A stretch of 64,000 bases of DNA from Paenibacillus castaneae (GTDB lineage: Bacteria > Bacillota > Bacilli > Paenibacillales > Paenibacillaceae): positions 5,630,712-5,694,711 of the forward strand of contig NZ_KZ614144.1 of assembly GCF_002884445.1 (NCBI RefSeq), written 5' to 3'. Position numbers and translations under genes: made by a program. Every line of letters begins with the position of its first letter. The stretch's first letter is position 1. Below, piece after piece: positions 18,355 through 27,075 of this stretch. The notes beneath the pieces were generated by a model, which saw only the letters and a list, made by a program, of their open reading frames with translations, did no database searches and had not been told where the DNA came from.

Positions 18355-19203
18355 ATGAATATGCAAAAAATTGGAGCATTTATATCCGTATTAAGAAAGA
18401 ATAAAGATTTTACTCAGGCTGAATTAGCGAGCAATCTTAATGTAAGCCATCAAGCTGTTTCCAAATGGGAACGTGGAGAATCACTGCCGGATATTGGACT
18501 TCTACCGATTCTGGCAAATCATTTAGACATTACGGTTGATGAGCTGTTGAACGGTCAACCGGCTCTAATGCCCGTTCATTCTACTTCAATATTAGAAGAG
18601 GCAGCAGCCGATTTCTCCTTTGCTTGGGAAGCGAACGCAACTGCTCCTTCCTCCGAACAAACCAGCCAGCAGCCTATTACGTTAGAACATATTGTGAGCC
18701 TAGCGCCTTTTTTGGCTAAAGAAACCTTGGAAACGATGGTAGAAGGAATGGACGGCGGGGTTAACGGGCATGCATTGAACGGATTAGCTCCTTTTATTGG
18801 ACGAAAAACATTGGAGCGTTTAGTTGGTCAGATGTCAAAAGACTCCATTGATATGCGGCAAGTAACCGGTCTTGCTCCATTTCTGGGAGAGGATGTACTG
18901 GAACAATTAGTGGATCTAACTGCTGAAGAAAGTATAGACTGGGAGGTCATTCAAGCATTGTCTCCCTTCTTAGGAGGTACTGCGTTATCTCAATTGGCCC
19001 ATAAAGCAAACAGCAACGCCGTGCCCGATGCTGCAAATCTAATCGGATTAGCCCCTTTTCTCGACCAATCTGATTTGGTAATTCTCATCGAACAGGTAGA
19101 TAAAGCTCGGCTGCTGCCATCCCATTTATCAGCCTTGGCCCCTTTTTTGCCCGCTCAGCTGTTGAATAGCCTTATTCTGAGCTTCAAAATAAACGCCGAA
19201 TAG
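18355..19203 (+). CDS. XRE-family regulator with six LAPF repeats
   Basis: This 282-residue protein has an N-terminal HTH_3 domain (about 6-65, including NVSHQAVSKWERGESLPDI), a linker, and then six repeats of about 29 residues. Each has LAPF or LSPF at residues 116, 144, 173, 202, 232 and 261, followed by helices such as LERLVGQM and LEQLVDLT. The repeats probably form a helical solenoid for protein or ligand binding. I know related XRE proteins with this motif in Bacilli, but no function. GGAGGAAG precedes the ATG. It is monocistronic with palindromes upstream. Confidence 0.8.
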   Translation: MNMQKIGAFISVLRKNKDFTQAELASNLNVSHQAVSKWERGESLPDIGLLPILANHLDITVDELLNGQPALMPVHSTSILEEAAADFSFAWEANATAPSSEQTSQQPITLEHIVSLAPFLAKETLETMVEGMDGGVNGHALNGLAPFIGRKTLERLVGQMSKDSIDMRQVTGLAPFLGEDVLEQLVDLTAEESIDWEVIQALSPFLGGTALSQLAHKANSNAVPDAANLIGLAPFLDQSDLVILIEQVDKARLLPSHLSALAPFLPAQLLNSLILSFKINAE

Positions 19204-19264
19204 AATGCAAACAGATGGCGGTGCAAGATGTTCTTGCACCGCCGCCTGCAATTGGTCTGTTATT

Positions 19265-19732
19265 TTAAAAAGGCATCTCTGGAGCAGGAGCAGCTATAAA
19301 CCCCGTTTTGACACCTTTCTTAAACCCTATGTTTTCATAAAATAATAACGTTCCTTCTTCTGCTGAGCCTGTAAGAAGCATTACCTTATAACAATTTTGC
19401 TCCCAAGCGATTTGTAATGCTCGTTTCAATACTTCTGATCCGTAACCCATTCTTCTGTAATTCTGATGCGTAACCACATTTTCAATCCACCCATACGGAC
19501 GTGCATTTCTTGTTAAGTTTGGAACGATAACCAAAACACAAGATGCTACTAAGCTGCCTTCTCTTTCAGCCACCAAATAATGCATATTAGGATCTTTATA
19601 TATTCGCTCCCATAAGGATTCTAAATCATCTACGCAAAGCTCAGGGTCATTCGTGTGTAAATGTTTGTACAAATCTAATAATTGCGCCAGTTCATTTCGA
19701 TGGATAGGTCTAATAACAGCTTCATTGTTCAT
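19265..19732 (-). CDS. GNAT family N-acetyltransferase
   Basis: A 155-residue acetyltransferase with the acetyl-CoA site QNYRRMGYGSEVLKRAL (the R/Q-x-x-G-x-G/A motif) at about 92-108 and the beta-bulge GSAEEGTLLFYENIGFKKG near the end. The GNAT fold transfers acetyl from acetyl-CoA to an amine, but the acceptor cannot be identified. It has no linked partner: the RDD gene is upstream on the same strand, 35 bases away. Confidence 0.87.
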   Translation of the reverse strand: MNNEAVIRPIHRNELAQLLDLYKHLHTNDPELCVDDLESLWERIYKDPNMHYLVAEREGSLVASCVLVIVPNLTRNARPYGWIENVVTHQNYRRMGYGSEVLKRALQIAWEQNCYKVMLLTGSAEEGTLLFYENIGFKKGVKTGFIAAPAPEMPF

Positions 19733-19767
19733 ATCCCAACCAGCTCCCCAACTTCGGACGTATATTC

Positions 19768-20307
19768 TTACCCCTTGTGTCGTATAACGGTACGTGAGAT
19801 AACATCATAAATCGTTTGATTATTTTTGTTCCATATGGGGCTTATCAAATAGAAGAATACAAGCCCGTAAACTGCTACCAGCAATATATTAAGTACATAA
19901 TCAGGATAGCAAGAAGGAATAACCATATGCCAAATCGTAAAGTGAGCCAGTTCCCAAGGAATAAATTTAATGACTGAACGGAACAGAGCGGGCCCGTATC
20001 CGATGGGTTTTCCATTTATGCCTGCTACCCTAATTCCCATTTTTCGTTTTCCCCAAGTCGCGTGCGATTTCGAGCCCTCACATAAAGCAAAATAAAGATA
20101 TACAGGAAGAGTGATCAATACAAACCCCGTAATCTCCGCCGAAATGGGATCTGCCTCGAAGAGGGGAGCTAGCAGCGGTCTTGCTACATAAGATACTAAG
20201 ACCAACAGAATGAGATAACCTGAAATGATCAGATAATCCCACAAAAAAGCGATGACACGAGTCCCAAACGATACACGTTTGGGATGTGTATTTATTTGCT
20301 CCCCCAT
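19768..20307 (-). CDS. RDD family membrane protein
   Basis: A 179-residue protein with RDD features: FGTRVIAFLWDYLIISGYLI (the R and D of the family), four membrane segments and SHATWGKRKMGIRVAGINGK after the second hairpin. The family is uncharacterised; some members affect Na+/H+ exchange. The ATG at 20307 has AGGAG nine bases upstream; the earlier ATG at 20316 touches that site. The GNAT gene follows. Confidence 0.82.
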   Translation of the reverse strand: MGEQINTHPKRVSFGTRVIAFLWDYLIISGYLILLVLVSYVARPLLAPLFEADPISAEITGFVLITLPVYLYFALCEGSKSHATWGKRKMGIRVAGINGKPIGYGPALFRSVIKFIPWELAHFTIWHMVIPSCYPDYVLNILLVAVYGLVFFYLISPIWNKNNQTIYDVISRTVIRHKG

Positions 20308-20468
20308 AATTTCCATCTCCTAATAGTTATTCTGGAGCCTTCTCCCTCGTTCGGAACCTTCTCATTCTATTCATTCCATATCGTAATTAGCCGCGTTCAT
20401 TCAGAGACCAGACCAGTTCTTAACGAATCGATCATGCAGGTAGAAGGCAGAGGGCTGGGGTAAGTAAA

Positions 20469-20657
20469 GTTAGCGGACACAGGAGACCTTATTTGCTTCA
20501 ATAACCCCTATTTCAAAGTGCTTACGGACATCAGATTCGTTACATGTACGGAAAAGTATCAAATATAGCCCTGCCAAGGGAAATAGCTGAACTCATGTCC
20601 GTAAGCCTAACCACAACCCATTAAAACTTACCAATAACGGCTCCAGTGTCCGTAAAA
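20469..20657. repeat. Four-unit intergenic repeat, copy B
   Basis: The same architecture as copy A at 15702: two direct units (20469-20494, 20521-20543) and two inverted ones (20581-20605, 20632-20657). The core is TTACGGACA or its complement TGTCCGTAA with a trailing CCGTTATT-like arm. Most of the 437-base gap here is this element; I see no gene in the remainder. Confidence 0.75.
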
Positions 20658-20744
20658 CAAAAAAATAAGCAAGCTATCGGGAAGCCTGCTCAACTTGTTA
20701 CTATTATTCTGGAAAGATTCTACATAAATAGCTATTATCCTTCT

Positions 20745-20978
20745 TTATCCATCCCCAAATGAAAGACCTTTTGCAGCGAGTGCGCGACGGATTGTATCTA
20801 TCGCTTTTGGTCCCATACCATGCAGCTGCAATACCTCGGCCTCGGTGAGTTTGCTGATCTGGTCAAGACGCAAGTATCCAGCATTTATAAGCGCTCGTTG
20901 TGCCGGCTTGGATAGACCTGCCGAAAGATCCGCTTCTAAATCATTGGTGGTTGCTTCCTTACTTGTTTCCTTTGCCAT
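20745..20978 (-). CDS. Free-standing RNA polymerase alpha-CTD-like DNA-binding protein
   Basis: A 77-residue protein. Residues about 25-75 read like the alpha-subunit C-terminal domain: LSKPAQRALINAGYLRLDQI, a helix turn, then LHGMGPKAIDTIRRALAAKG, a helix-hairpin-helix. It lacks the rest of alpha. Such free-standing copies are annotated as DNA-binding proteins in Bacillota. The ATG at 20978 follows AAAGGTGAT; an earlier in-frame start at 21014 has none. It may be read with the SRPBCC gene just upstream (51-base gap). Confidence 0.75.
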   Translation of the reverse strand: MAKETSKEATTNDLEADLSAGLSKPAQRALINAGYLRLDQISKLTEAEVLQLHGMGPKAIDTIRRALAAKGLSFGDG

Positions 20979-21029
20979 ATTAGAATCACCTTTCCAAATA
21001 ATTGATCTATACACTTACCAAAATTCACT

Positions 21030-21521
21030 TTACGCCTGCCCTTGCAATTGTTTCACAACAACAGCGTACTGCTCGTACCATTGCTGCCATTCATCTTTGG
21101 GAAATTCCATCACATGGCCATCCAGCAAAGCGGACAATAGATCGAGGCAAATATGCCATCCTGCCAAGTCTTTTGATGTATGATCATTTATTGAGCTGAT
21201 GTATTCCTTCAACACCAATAGAGAGCCTTCTGGCTTGGGAGTTAATTCGAAGCGAACATGATCATTTCCCCATGTGAACTCGAGGACTGAATTCGGCTGA
21301 CAGTCCGTAATCTCAATATCAATATATTTCCCCGTACCATCCTTCATATCAAATTTGATTACTCCGCCCTTTCGGAGTTGCTCAACTTGGAGATTTGGCA
21401 TCCAAATGGCCAATTTATCATTTTCAGTTAAGGCAGCCCATACGCTTTCTATAGAATACTGTAATGTTCGATCAAATTGAGCAAGGTAACCATCATTCGT
21501 TTTTTGTAGCGATGCAATCAT
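21030..21521 (-). CDS. SRPBCC/AHSA1 domain protein
   Basis: A 163-residue protein with the START/Bet v1-like SRPBCC fold: FDRTLQYSIESVWAALTEND at the N-terminus, then VLEFTWGNDHVRFELTP. AHSA1-type members often bind hydrophobic ligands. No catalytic residues are apparent. GAAGGAGG lies 7 bases before the ATG at 21521. A longer in-frame start (21569) would overlap the upstream gene and has no ribosome site. Confidence 0.8.
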   Translation of the reverse strand: MIASLQKTNDGYLAQFDRTLQYSIESVWAALTENDKLAIWMPNLQVEQLRKGGVIKFDMKDGTGKYIDIEITDCQPNSVLEFTWGNDHVRFELTPKPEGSLLVLKEYISSINDHTSKDLAGWHICLDLLSALLDGHVMEFPKDEWQQWYEQYAVVVKQLQGQA

Positions 21522-21549
21522 TTTTATTCCTCCTTCAAGTAATTTGAGT

Positions 21550-22116
21550 CTAATGCTTAGCGTATTCATACAAGTTAAAACCCGAATATTTTACATAAAT
21601 CCCTTCTTGGATGAGCTTCTGATTCTGAGGCTCAATTCCGAATGAAAAGTCAGCATTCGGACCGTTTCCCGTTTGGCCAACACCGATATTATCCATATTT
21701 ATATCATACAAAACAATATCGTCAAATGAACTTATTGTAGTGAATGTACCATCTTCATTAAAAATACCGTTATATAAAAAATCTCCGCCTGCTGCGTTCA
21801 TCTTAAAAGTAGTATGCAAGCTAAAATAAATATCATTCCCTCTGTTCCACACTTGATCGAGATAAATTCTAGTATGATTTGTTTCAAAAACTTTTATTTT
21901 TAGTTCTTTCCGTTCGTCGGGACCAAATGCAATCCATTCCGGTTTAATGAAAATTTCAATAGGCAGCCGCTCGGATTTTAGAGCCAGCGAATAGCCGTCT
22001 CTTTGAATAACATGATTTAATATCCCTTTATCCGAATAAATAGCTGTATATTGATCATAACCCAGATATATTAAGATGCTTGTTAAAAAAATAATGAGTA
22101 GTACTTTGTTTTTCAT
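21550..22116 (-). CDS. Hypothetical exported protein
   Basis: A 188-residue protein with an N-terminal hydrophobic segment (LLIIFLTSILIYLGY) that acts as a signal anchor. The remainder is mixed alpha/beta and acidic with a polar, aromatic-rich C-terminal half. I recognise no family. It has no cysteine after the hydrophobic segment, so it is not a lipoprotein. It lies 28 bases upstream of the SRPBCC gene on the same strand. Confidence 0.6.
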   Translation of the reverse strand: MKNKVLLIIFLTSILIYLGYDQYTAIYSDKGILNHVIQRDGYSLALKSERLPIEIFIKPEWIAFGPDERKELKIKVFETNHTRIYLDQVWNRGNDIYFSLHTTFKMNAAGGDFLYNGIFNEDGTFTTISSFDDIVLYDINMDNIGVGQTGNGPNADFSFGIEPQNQKLIQEGIYVKYSGFNLYEYAKH

Positions 22117-22250
22117 GATTGCCCCTTTCCAGCTTTAATTTATCAATCTTATATGTATTCGCGTCTTCCATTGTTTATCCTGTGAGATCATATGAAATGG
22201 GTAATAGTGGTATAATTAGGTAATTACTTATTAAGGGGGATGCTATATCT

Positions 22251-22457
22251 ATGAATAACGTAGGGATTTTGGGTGTAATTATGCTAATTGTCGTTTTGGG
22301 TTTGATTATTTTATTTGTGATATCATTTACTCTATTTATAAAGAAACTACTAAATAACTCTTCTCAGAAGGGTAGTAGTTACGTAGACCTAGAAAATAGG
22401 CTTGAGAGAATAGAGAATAAATTGGACTTTATACTAGAAAAGATTAAATCGACTTGA
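22251..22457 (+). CDS. Small membrane protein with C-terminal coiled coil
   Basis: A 68-residue protein: a membrane segment (about 6-30) and then a heptad tail, LENRLERIENKLDFILEKI. It looks like the DUF4083-type small proteins of Bacilli. AAGGGGG lies about 11 bases before the ATG. It shares the parts of the 59-residue protein at 15480. Function unknown. Confidence 0.55.
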   Translation: MNNVGILGVIMLIVVLGLIILFVISFTLFIKKLLNNSSQKGSSYVDLENRLERIENKLDFILEKIKST

Positions 22458-22497
22458 AATGACGCGTCATCTTTAAGCGTCTGCACTAAACATTTAA

Positions 22498-22519
22498 GGG
22501 TACCCAAAATTGGGTACCC
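22498..22519 (+). terminator. Palindromic hairpin
   Basis: GGGTACCC (22498-22505) and GGGTACCC (22512-22519) are self-complementary arms around AAAATT. It follows the 68-residue gene. The T-run is missing, so termination is less certain. Confidence 0.5.
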
Positions 22520-22597
22520 GTTATAATTCGCCCTATAATCGATTCGGAGGAACAGCTCCGTTTCAGCTTTGTAAGTAGTGTTTCGCCAATCAGCCAA

Positions 22598-24115
22598 TCA
22601 CTGCTTCTTCGGTCGGTTCAAGAACAAGGAGAATACGATCCCGATTATGGTGATGTACGTCGCCACTAAGAACGCATCGTTAATACCTCCGATAGTGGAC
22701 TCCTTGGCAGCGAGCCCTCCAAGGATCGACATGGCATAGGCGCCACCGACCTCCGTTGGAAGTCCAGCCATTGCCGTTATGCCTGCATTAAAGCTGCCAA
22801 TCGTTTCAGTTGCAATCGCATTATTCAATGTCAAATTGTTCGAGTAGTTAACGAGATGCTCGGTCGTACGGGTCGACATGACTGTAACGAGCAAGGCGGT
22901 TCCAAATGAGCTGGCTACTTGTCGCATCGTATTCGACACGGCGGTTCCATGACCCTTCAGCTTTGGCGACAATGCATTCAGGCCTTCCGTCATGATCGTC
23001 ATCATGATGAAAGATACGCCGAAGCTTCTTAGCGCATAGAGCAGCATCACATGCATGTAGGCGGACGAATCAGTCAATTTCGTAAATTGATAAGTGGTTA
23101 TTGCCGTTATCGTGAGTCCGACAAGGGCTAAGGGACGAACGCCGAACCGATCGAACAACATACCGGAGATTGGGGACATGATTCCCATGAGCAAAGCGCC
23201 CGGAAGCAAAAGCAAGCCGGATTCCAGAGCCGTATACCCGCGTATGTTCTGGATATATATCGGAAGCAGCAGCATAGCCCCGAACATAGCCATGTTCACG
23301 ACCATACTAACGAGAGTGGACATTGTAAAGGTGAAATTCGAGAACACCCTTAAGTTAAGCAAAGGCGAGCTTATCGTAATTTGCCTAAAGACGAAGAAGA
23401 TTAATGCAACCAGACCAATTATGATGGTTACTAAAACAATGACATCTCCCCATCCCTTGCTTCCCGCTTCACTAAGTCCATACAATAGCCCTCCGAATCC
23501 AATAGTTGAAAAAACAGCACCCAGCCAATCTAGTTTGGGATAAGTCAGCTTTAGTACGTTCGACAAATATTTAAAGGTTAATAACACTTCAACAACGCCA
23601 AGAGGAACCATGACGAAAAAAAGGATTCGCCATGAGTAATGCTCCACCATATAACCTGCAAATGTAGGACCAACGGCTGGAGCGAACATCATGGCAATGC
23701 CCATCATGCCCATGGCTCTCCCCATTTTTTCCGGTGGGAAAATTCGCAAAAAGATATTGGTTACAAGCGGCATCATAATGCCAGCCCCGATTGCCTGAAC
23801 GATGCGTCCAAAGAGAATGATCGAGAAAATGTTGCCGATTCCGCAGATTAATGACCCTATCGTAAATAAGGACATAGCAGCTGCGAACAATAATCGGGTG
23901 GAGATTGTCTCCATCAAAAAGGCGCTGATTGGGATCATGATAGCATTAGCCAACATGAACCCAGTTGAGAGCCATTGGATCGTCGTAGTGGACACATTCA
24001 AGTCGTTCATCATGTGAGGAATTGCGACGTTGACCATTGTCTGGTTCAAGATGGCGATGAACATGCCGCAGATGAGAACCGTAATGGTGGGGGCTATACT
24101 CCGCTGTTCTTCCAT
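22598..24115 (-). CDS. DHA2-type MFS drug efflux permease (EmrB/QacA-like)
   Basis: A 505-residue, 14-helix MFS protein. Motif C of exporters is visible in MFAPAVGPTFAGYMVEHYSW, and motif A-like GRIVQAIGAGIMMP follows helix 3. The family pumps lipophilic drugs with proton exchange. It follows the HlyD adaptor gene by 10 bases, so the two form an EmrAB-like pump unit. No regulator is directly adjacent. GGGGTGTACC precedes the ATG. Confidence 0.92.
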   Translation of the reverse strand: MEEQRSIAPTITVLICGMFIAILNQTMVNVAIPHMMNDLNVSTTTIQWLSTGFMLANAIMIPISAFLMETISTRLLFAAAMSLFTIGSLICGIGNIFSIILFGRIVQAIGAGIMMPLVTNIFLRIFPPEKMGRAMGMMGIAMMFAPAVGPTFAGYMVEHYSWRILFFVMVPLGVVEVLLTFKYLSNVLKLTYPKLDWLGAVFSTIGFGGLLYGLSEAGSKGWGDVIVLVTIIIGLVALIFFVFRQITISSPLLNLRVFSNFTFTMSTLVSMVVNMAMFGAMLLLPIYIQNIRGYTALESGLLLLPGALLMGIMSPISGMLFDRFGVRPLALVGLTITAITTYQFTKLTDSSAYMHVMLLYALRSFGVSFIMMTIMTEGLNALSPKLKGHGTAVSNTMRQVASSFGTALLVTVMSTRTTEHLVNYSNNLTLNNAIATETIGSFNAGITAMAGLPTEVGGAYAMSILGGLAAKESTIGGINDAFLVATYITIIGIVFSLFLNRPKKQ

Positions 24116-24125
24116 GGTACACCCC

Positions 24126-24764
24126 CTATTTGTGAATTCGGACTGTGGCGCTCATGCCGGGGGCAAGGGTAAGCCCTTTGTACCCATCGAGTTTAATGCT
24201 GATCGGGATAACTTGCGTTACTTTAGTGTAGTTGCCCGTTGTGTTGGAGGTCGGCAGAAGAGAGAACGTCCCAGCTGTTGCGAGACCAATTTCTGAGATC
24301 TTTCCAGTGAGTGTAGTTCCAGAATAGGCATCCACATACACATCTACGGATTGATTCACTTTTATATCGTTAATCTGTGTTTCTTTAATATTAGCGGTCA
24401 CCCAAAGGTTATCCAAATCATAGGCACGAGCTAATGTTACACCAGCTCCTACGATGGAATTGACGACAACGTTCTGCTGGACAATCGTTCCTGTTGCTGG
24501 TGTATTAATGTTCACTGTACCTCTGTCGGAACGCACGGTGCCTATGGTTTGTCCGGAACGGAAAGTTTGACCTACGCTGCCGTTCCAGCTGGAAAGTGCG
24601 CCCGATTCTGAAGCAGCTATAGCTACAGCTTGGCCATCCACTTTCGCGTTGTCCGTGGTGATGTAGTTGATGGATTGGTTGTAATAATAAATTGCTGCCC
24701 CACCTCCTGCCACGATCAGCAGAATAACAATCACATTGATTATTACAAGATTTGAACTTTTCAT
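24126..24764 (-). CDS. HlyD-family efflux adaptor (EmrA-like)
   Basis: A 212-residue membrane fusion protein with an N-terminal helix (about 6-27), biotinyl-lipoyl-like halves (TDNAKVDGQAVAIAASESG, then VNINTPATGTIVQQ) and a beta-barrel part with NVSVDVYVDAYSG-like strands. The coiled-coil hairpin of Gram-negative adaptors is absent, which is normal for Bacillota. It partners the downstream DHA2 permease. The ATG at 24764 has GGAAGGA ten bases upstream; an earlier ATG at 24788 has no site. Confidence 0.88.
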   Translation of the reverse strand: MKSSNLVIINVIVILLIVAGGGAAIYYYNQSINYITTDNAKVDGQAVAIAASESGALSSWNGSVGQTFRSGQTIGTVRSDRGTVNINTPATGTIVQQNVVVNSIVGAGVTLARAYDLDNLWVTANIKETQINDIKVNQSVDVYVDAYSGTTLTGKISEIGLATAGTFSLLPTSNTTGNYTKVTQVIPISIKLDGYKGLTLAPGMSATVRIHK

Positions 24765-24917
24765 GGGTGTTATTTCCTTCCTGGACATGCCAATACTTTT
24801 GGGATTTGGAATAGGTTCTCACGCATTCCATCTTATTATTCAAAAGGATTATGAAGCAGAATATTAAGCAACAGATGGAGGGATAATGGAATAACCAAAC
24901 ACCGTAGGGGGTTAAAA

Positions 24918-25469
24918 ATGAACATCTATATAGTTTATGACAGCGAAGATGGCCATACGGAAGCTCTTGCACATTCCATTGCTCAAGGTGCTCGGGGGGT
25001 GCAAGGCGCAAGAGTGCATCTGCATCATGTGGAACGGGCCGATCCGAAAGATCTGGATAAGATGGATGCAATCATATGGGGATGCCCCGGTCATTTCGGA
25101 AGCATTAGTTCTGGACTCAAAATATGGATCGACAAACTAGGTTATTTGTGGGCAAATGGTAAATTGGTGGACAAAATTGGTGCTGTCTTCGCAACAATTG
25201 CAACAGAGCATGGCGGCATAGAAACAACTATGCTGAATCTGATTACTCCTATGCTTCATCAGGGGATGATCATCGCAGGTTTGCCTGCCAACGTACCCGA
25301 GAACGTGCTTTACGGCTCTTACTATGGTGTAGGAATTACTTGCCGCTTAGAAGATTCACCGGAAGATCCACCGAATATGCCTTCCGAGGAAGATCTTGCT
25401 CTAGGCCGGGCATTAGGCAAGCGGGTAGCCCTTCTGACCGCTAAATTTATCGGTGAGCGAGGTGAATAA
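24918..25469 (+). CDS. WrbA-like flavodoxin family NAD(P)H oxidoreductase
   Basis: A 183-residue flavoprotein: IYIVYDSEDGHTEALAHSIA is the FMN phosphate-binding loop, and IIWGCPGHFGSISSGLKIWID plus ATIATEHGGIETTMLNLI match WrbA-type quinone reductases. It would reduce quinones by two electrons. The gene is divergent from the HlyD-DHA2 pump, 153 bases apart, which suggests common control. GGGGG precedes the ATG. Confidence 0.88.
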   Translation: MNIYIVYDSEDGHTEALAHSIAQGARGVQGARVHLHHVERADPKDLDKMDAIIWGCPGHFGSISSGLKIWIDKLGYLWANGKLVDKIGAVFATIATEHGGIETTMLNLITPMLHQGMIIAGLPANVPENVLYGSYYGVGITCRLEDSPEDPPNMPSEEDLALGRALGKRVALLTAKFIGERGE

Positions 25470-25472
25470 TGA

Positions 25473-25865
25473 ATGCTGGTTATCGGGTACGGGATAGCGG
25501 CAATCATCGTCATTGTGCTCTTGGTTGTGTTCAATATGCGGACGGTCTCAAAGCGTCCTAAAGAAGTGATAGAAGATGAACCGATTATATCAGTGGTGGA
25601 AGCCGCGTTTCCTGACACAAAGAGCTCGGAGGAGGTTAGTGAGAGCGAAGTTTCTGCTAACAACAATCGAGGTGCAATAATCCCCGCTCGTTCCGGGAAG
25701 AACGATCAAAGCTTCCGAAGCGGACTTCGCAATTTGAGGATGACACCGGAACAGCCAACGAAGGAACCGGATCGTAGGGATGATTCTGCAAAAATGAAAG
25801 ACTCTGACTACCGGAATGCTATGCGGAATTTGCATAAATCCAACGAGGATAAGGATAAAGATTGA
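25473..25865 (+). CDS. Hypothetical membrane-anchored protein
   Basis: A 130-residue protein with an N-terminal membrane segment (LVIGYGIAAIIVIVLLVVF) and a charged, probably disordered remainder. Two similar motifs, SFRSGLRNLRM and DYRNAMRNLHK, occur about 50 residues apart, a small internal duplication. No family recognised. It starts 4 bases after the flavodoxin stop, so it is cotranscribed with it. Confidence 0.6.
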   Translation: MLVIGYGIAAIIVIVLLVVFNMRTVSKRPKEVIEDEPIISVVEAAFPDTKSSEEVSESEVSANNNRGAIIPARSGKNDQSFRSGLRNLRMTPEQPTKEPDRRDDSAKMKDSDYRNAMRNLHKSNEDKDKD

Positions 25866-25921
25866 ACCGAAAAGCAAAAAAAACAACTAATAGCATCAAC
25901 TCTCCAGGAACAGGTAGTTTG

Positions 25922-25955
25922 AGTAAGGGGACCCAGCGGGTGTCCTTACTTTTTG
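25922..25955 (+). terminator. Terminator after the flavodoxin operon
   Basis: AGTAAGG and CCTTACT (25922-25928, 25944-25950) enclose a second short stem and are followed by TTTT. Confidence 0.75.
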
Positions 25956-26087
25956 GCATGGAATTAATATGGGGATTGTATGACTTGACTCAACCGAATC
26001 TATATATTATTAATTGATTTAAATTGTTCTCCCCCTTGTACTCGCCAGTGTCCAGCATTATATTGGAAGGAAATAGGGGGGGAGAAA

Positions 26088-27014
26088 ATGACAAATAAAG
26101 AAAAAGCAATTATACCCATAGAAACTATTCAAACCATAATGAACCGTCATTTGGGCAGCGCAACCGATGCAATCACCAATGTCAAAGGCGGTAATTTCAG
26201 CAGCGTTCATTCCTTTAACCTGAATGAGCAAGAGTATGTCATCCGATTTGCTCCTGCTGAAGACTCTTATATAAACGAGCCATTTATTGCGAATCTGCTT
26301 TCTTTACAAAATGTTCCCTACCCTAAGGTGTTCGGCATAGGACGGGAAGAAGATTTTGATTATTGTATCTCAGAACGTGTTAGAGGAATCAGATTTGCAG
26401 ATTTACAGCCAGAACAGAAAATCGCCGTACTTCCGGATCTTGTGAAAAATATGACGACTATGAATCAGGTTGAATTAGGACCACTAATAGGGTACGGCTC
26501 ACTGGATGCTAAATATAATGGGCTGCATCATTCATGGGATTCATACATTAAAGCCAGCTTTGGTGAGGATCATAAGGGAGCATTCTGGGAAAATTGGTAC
26601 AGCCTCTTCAACACATCCTGCTTGGAGCGCGATGTGTTCAACGAATGTTATGCACGCTTGCTTGCGTTCAGCAAATACAATGAGCCGCATCGGCATTTCG
26701 TCCATCACGACTGCCATGAATGGAATATACTATCGGATGGACAATCGATTACCGGTATTATGGACAGCAACTGCATTTATGGCGACTTCCTAATTGATAT
26801 AGCGACGATAGAAACCGCGGTTCCCGGCAAAGATGTGGCGGAAGCTTTCCGGCTCCATTACGAGGAAATAGGCAAAGAAATTATTAATTTCAAAGAACGA
26901 TTAATAGGCGCACGGTATTATAAAGGACTGGACGGCTTACGCTACTTCGCGAAGATGGGCTGGGATCATGCTTACAGAGAGCTCCGTGATAAACTTTTGT
27001 CTTTGACTAAGTGA
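26088..27014 (+). CDS. Aminoglycoside phosphotransferase-fold kinase
   Basis: A 308-residue APH/choline-kinase-like protein. The catalytic loop HHDCHEWNILSDG near residue 204 has the Asp and Asn, and GIMDSNCIYGDFLIDIA carries the metal-binding Asp. An N-terminal lobe with EYVIRFAPAEDS shows the ATP-binding Lys replaced by Arg. Family members phosphorylate antibiotics, choline, hydroxy-amino acids and other small molecules; there is no evidence for a drug here. AATAGGGGGG precedes the ATG. It is monocistronic with a strong terminator. Confidence 0.82.
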   Translation: MTNKEKAIIPIETIQTIMNRHLGSATDAITNVKGGNFSSVHSFNLNEQEYVIRFAPAEDSYINEPFIANLLSLQNVPYPKVFGIGREEDFDYCISERVRGIRFADLQPEQKIAVLPDLVKNMTTMNQVELGPLIGYGSLDAKYNGLHHSWDSYIKASFGEDHKGAFWENWYSLFNTSCLERDVFNECYARLLAFSKYNEPHRHFVHHDCHEWNILSDGQSITGIMDSNCIYGDFLIDIATIETAVPGKDVAEAFRLHYEEIGKEIINFKERLIGARYYKGLDGLRYFAKMGWDHAYRELRDKLLSLTK

Positions 27015-27026
27015 CAAGCTGCATTG

Positions 27027-27061
27027 CAAAGAGGACGCCGCATTCCCCGGCGTCCTCTTTG
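27027..27061. terminator. Strong bidirectional terminator
   Basis: AAAGAGGACGCCG pairs with CGGCGTCCTCTTT around CATTCCC. It serves the kinase and the convergent MFS gene. Confidence 0.9.
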
Positions 27062-27075
27062 CTTATGCCATAATT

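Noticed and set aside
24505..25071. 188-codon minus-strand frame across the HlyD and flavodoxin starts
   Set aside because: It overlaps two well-supported genes and their divergent promoters and has no recognisable domain.
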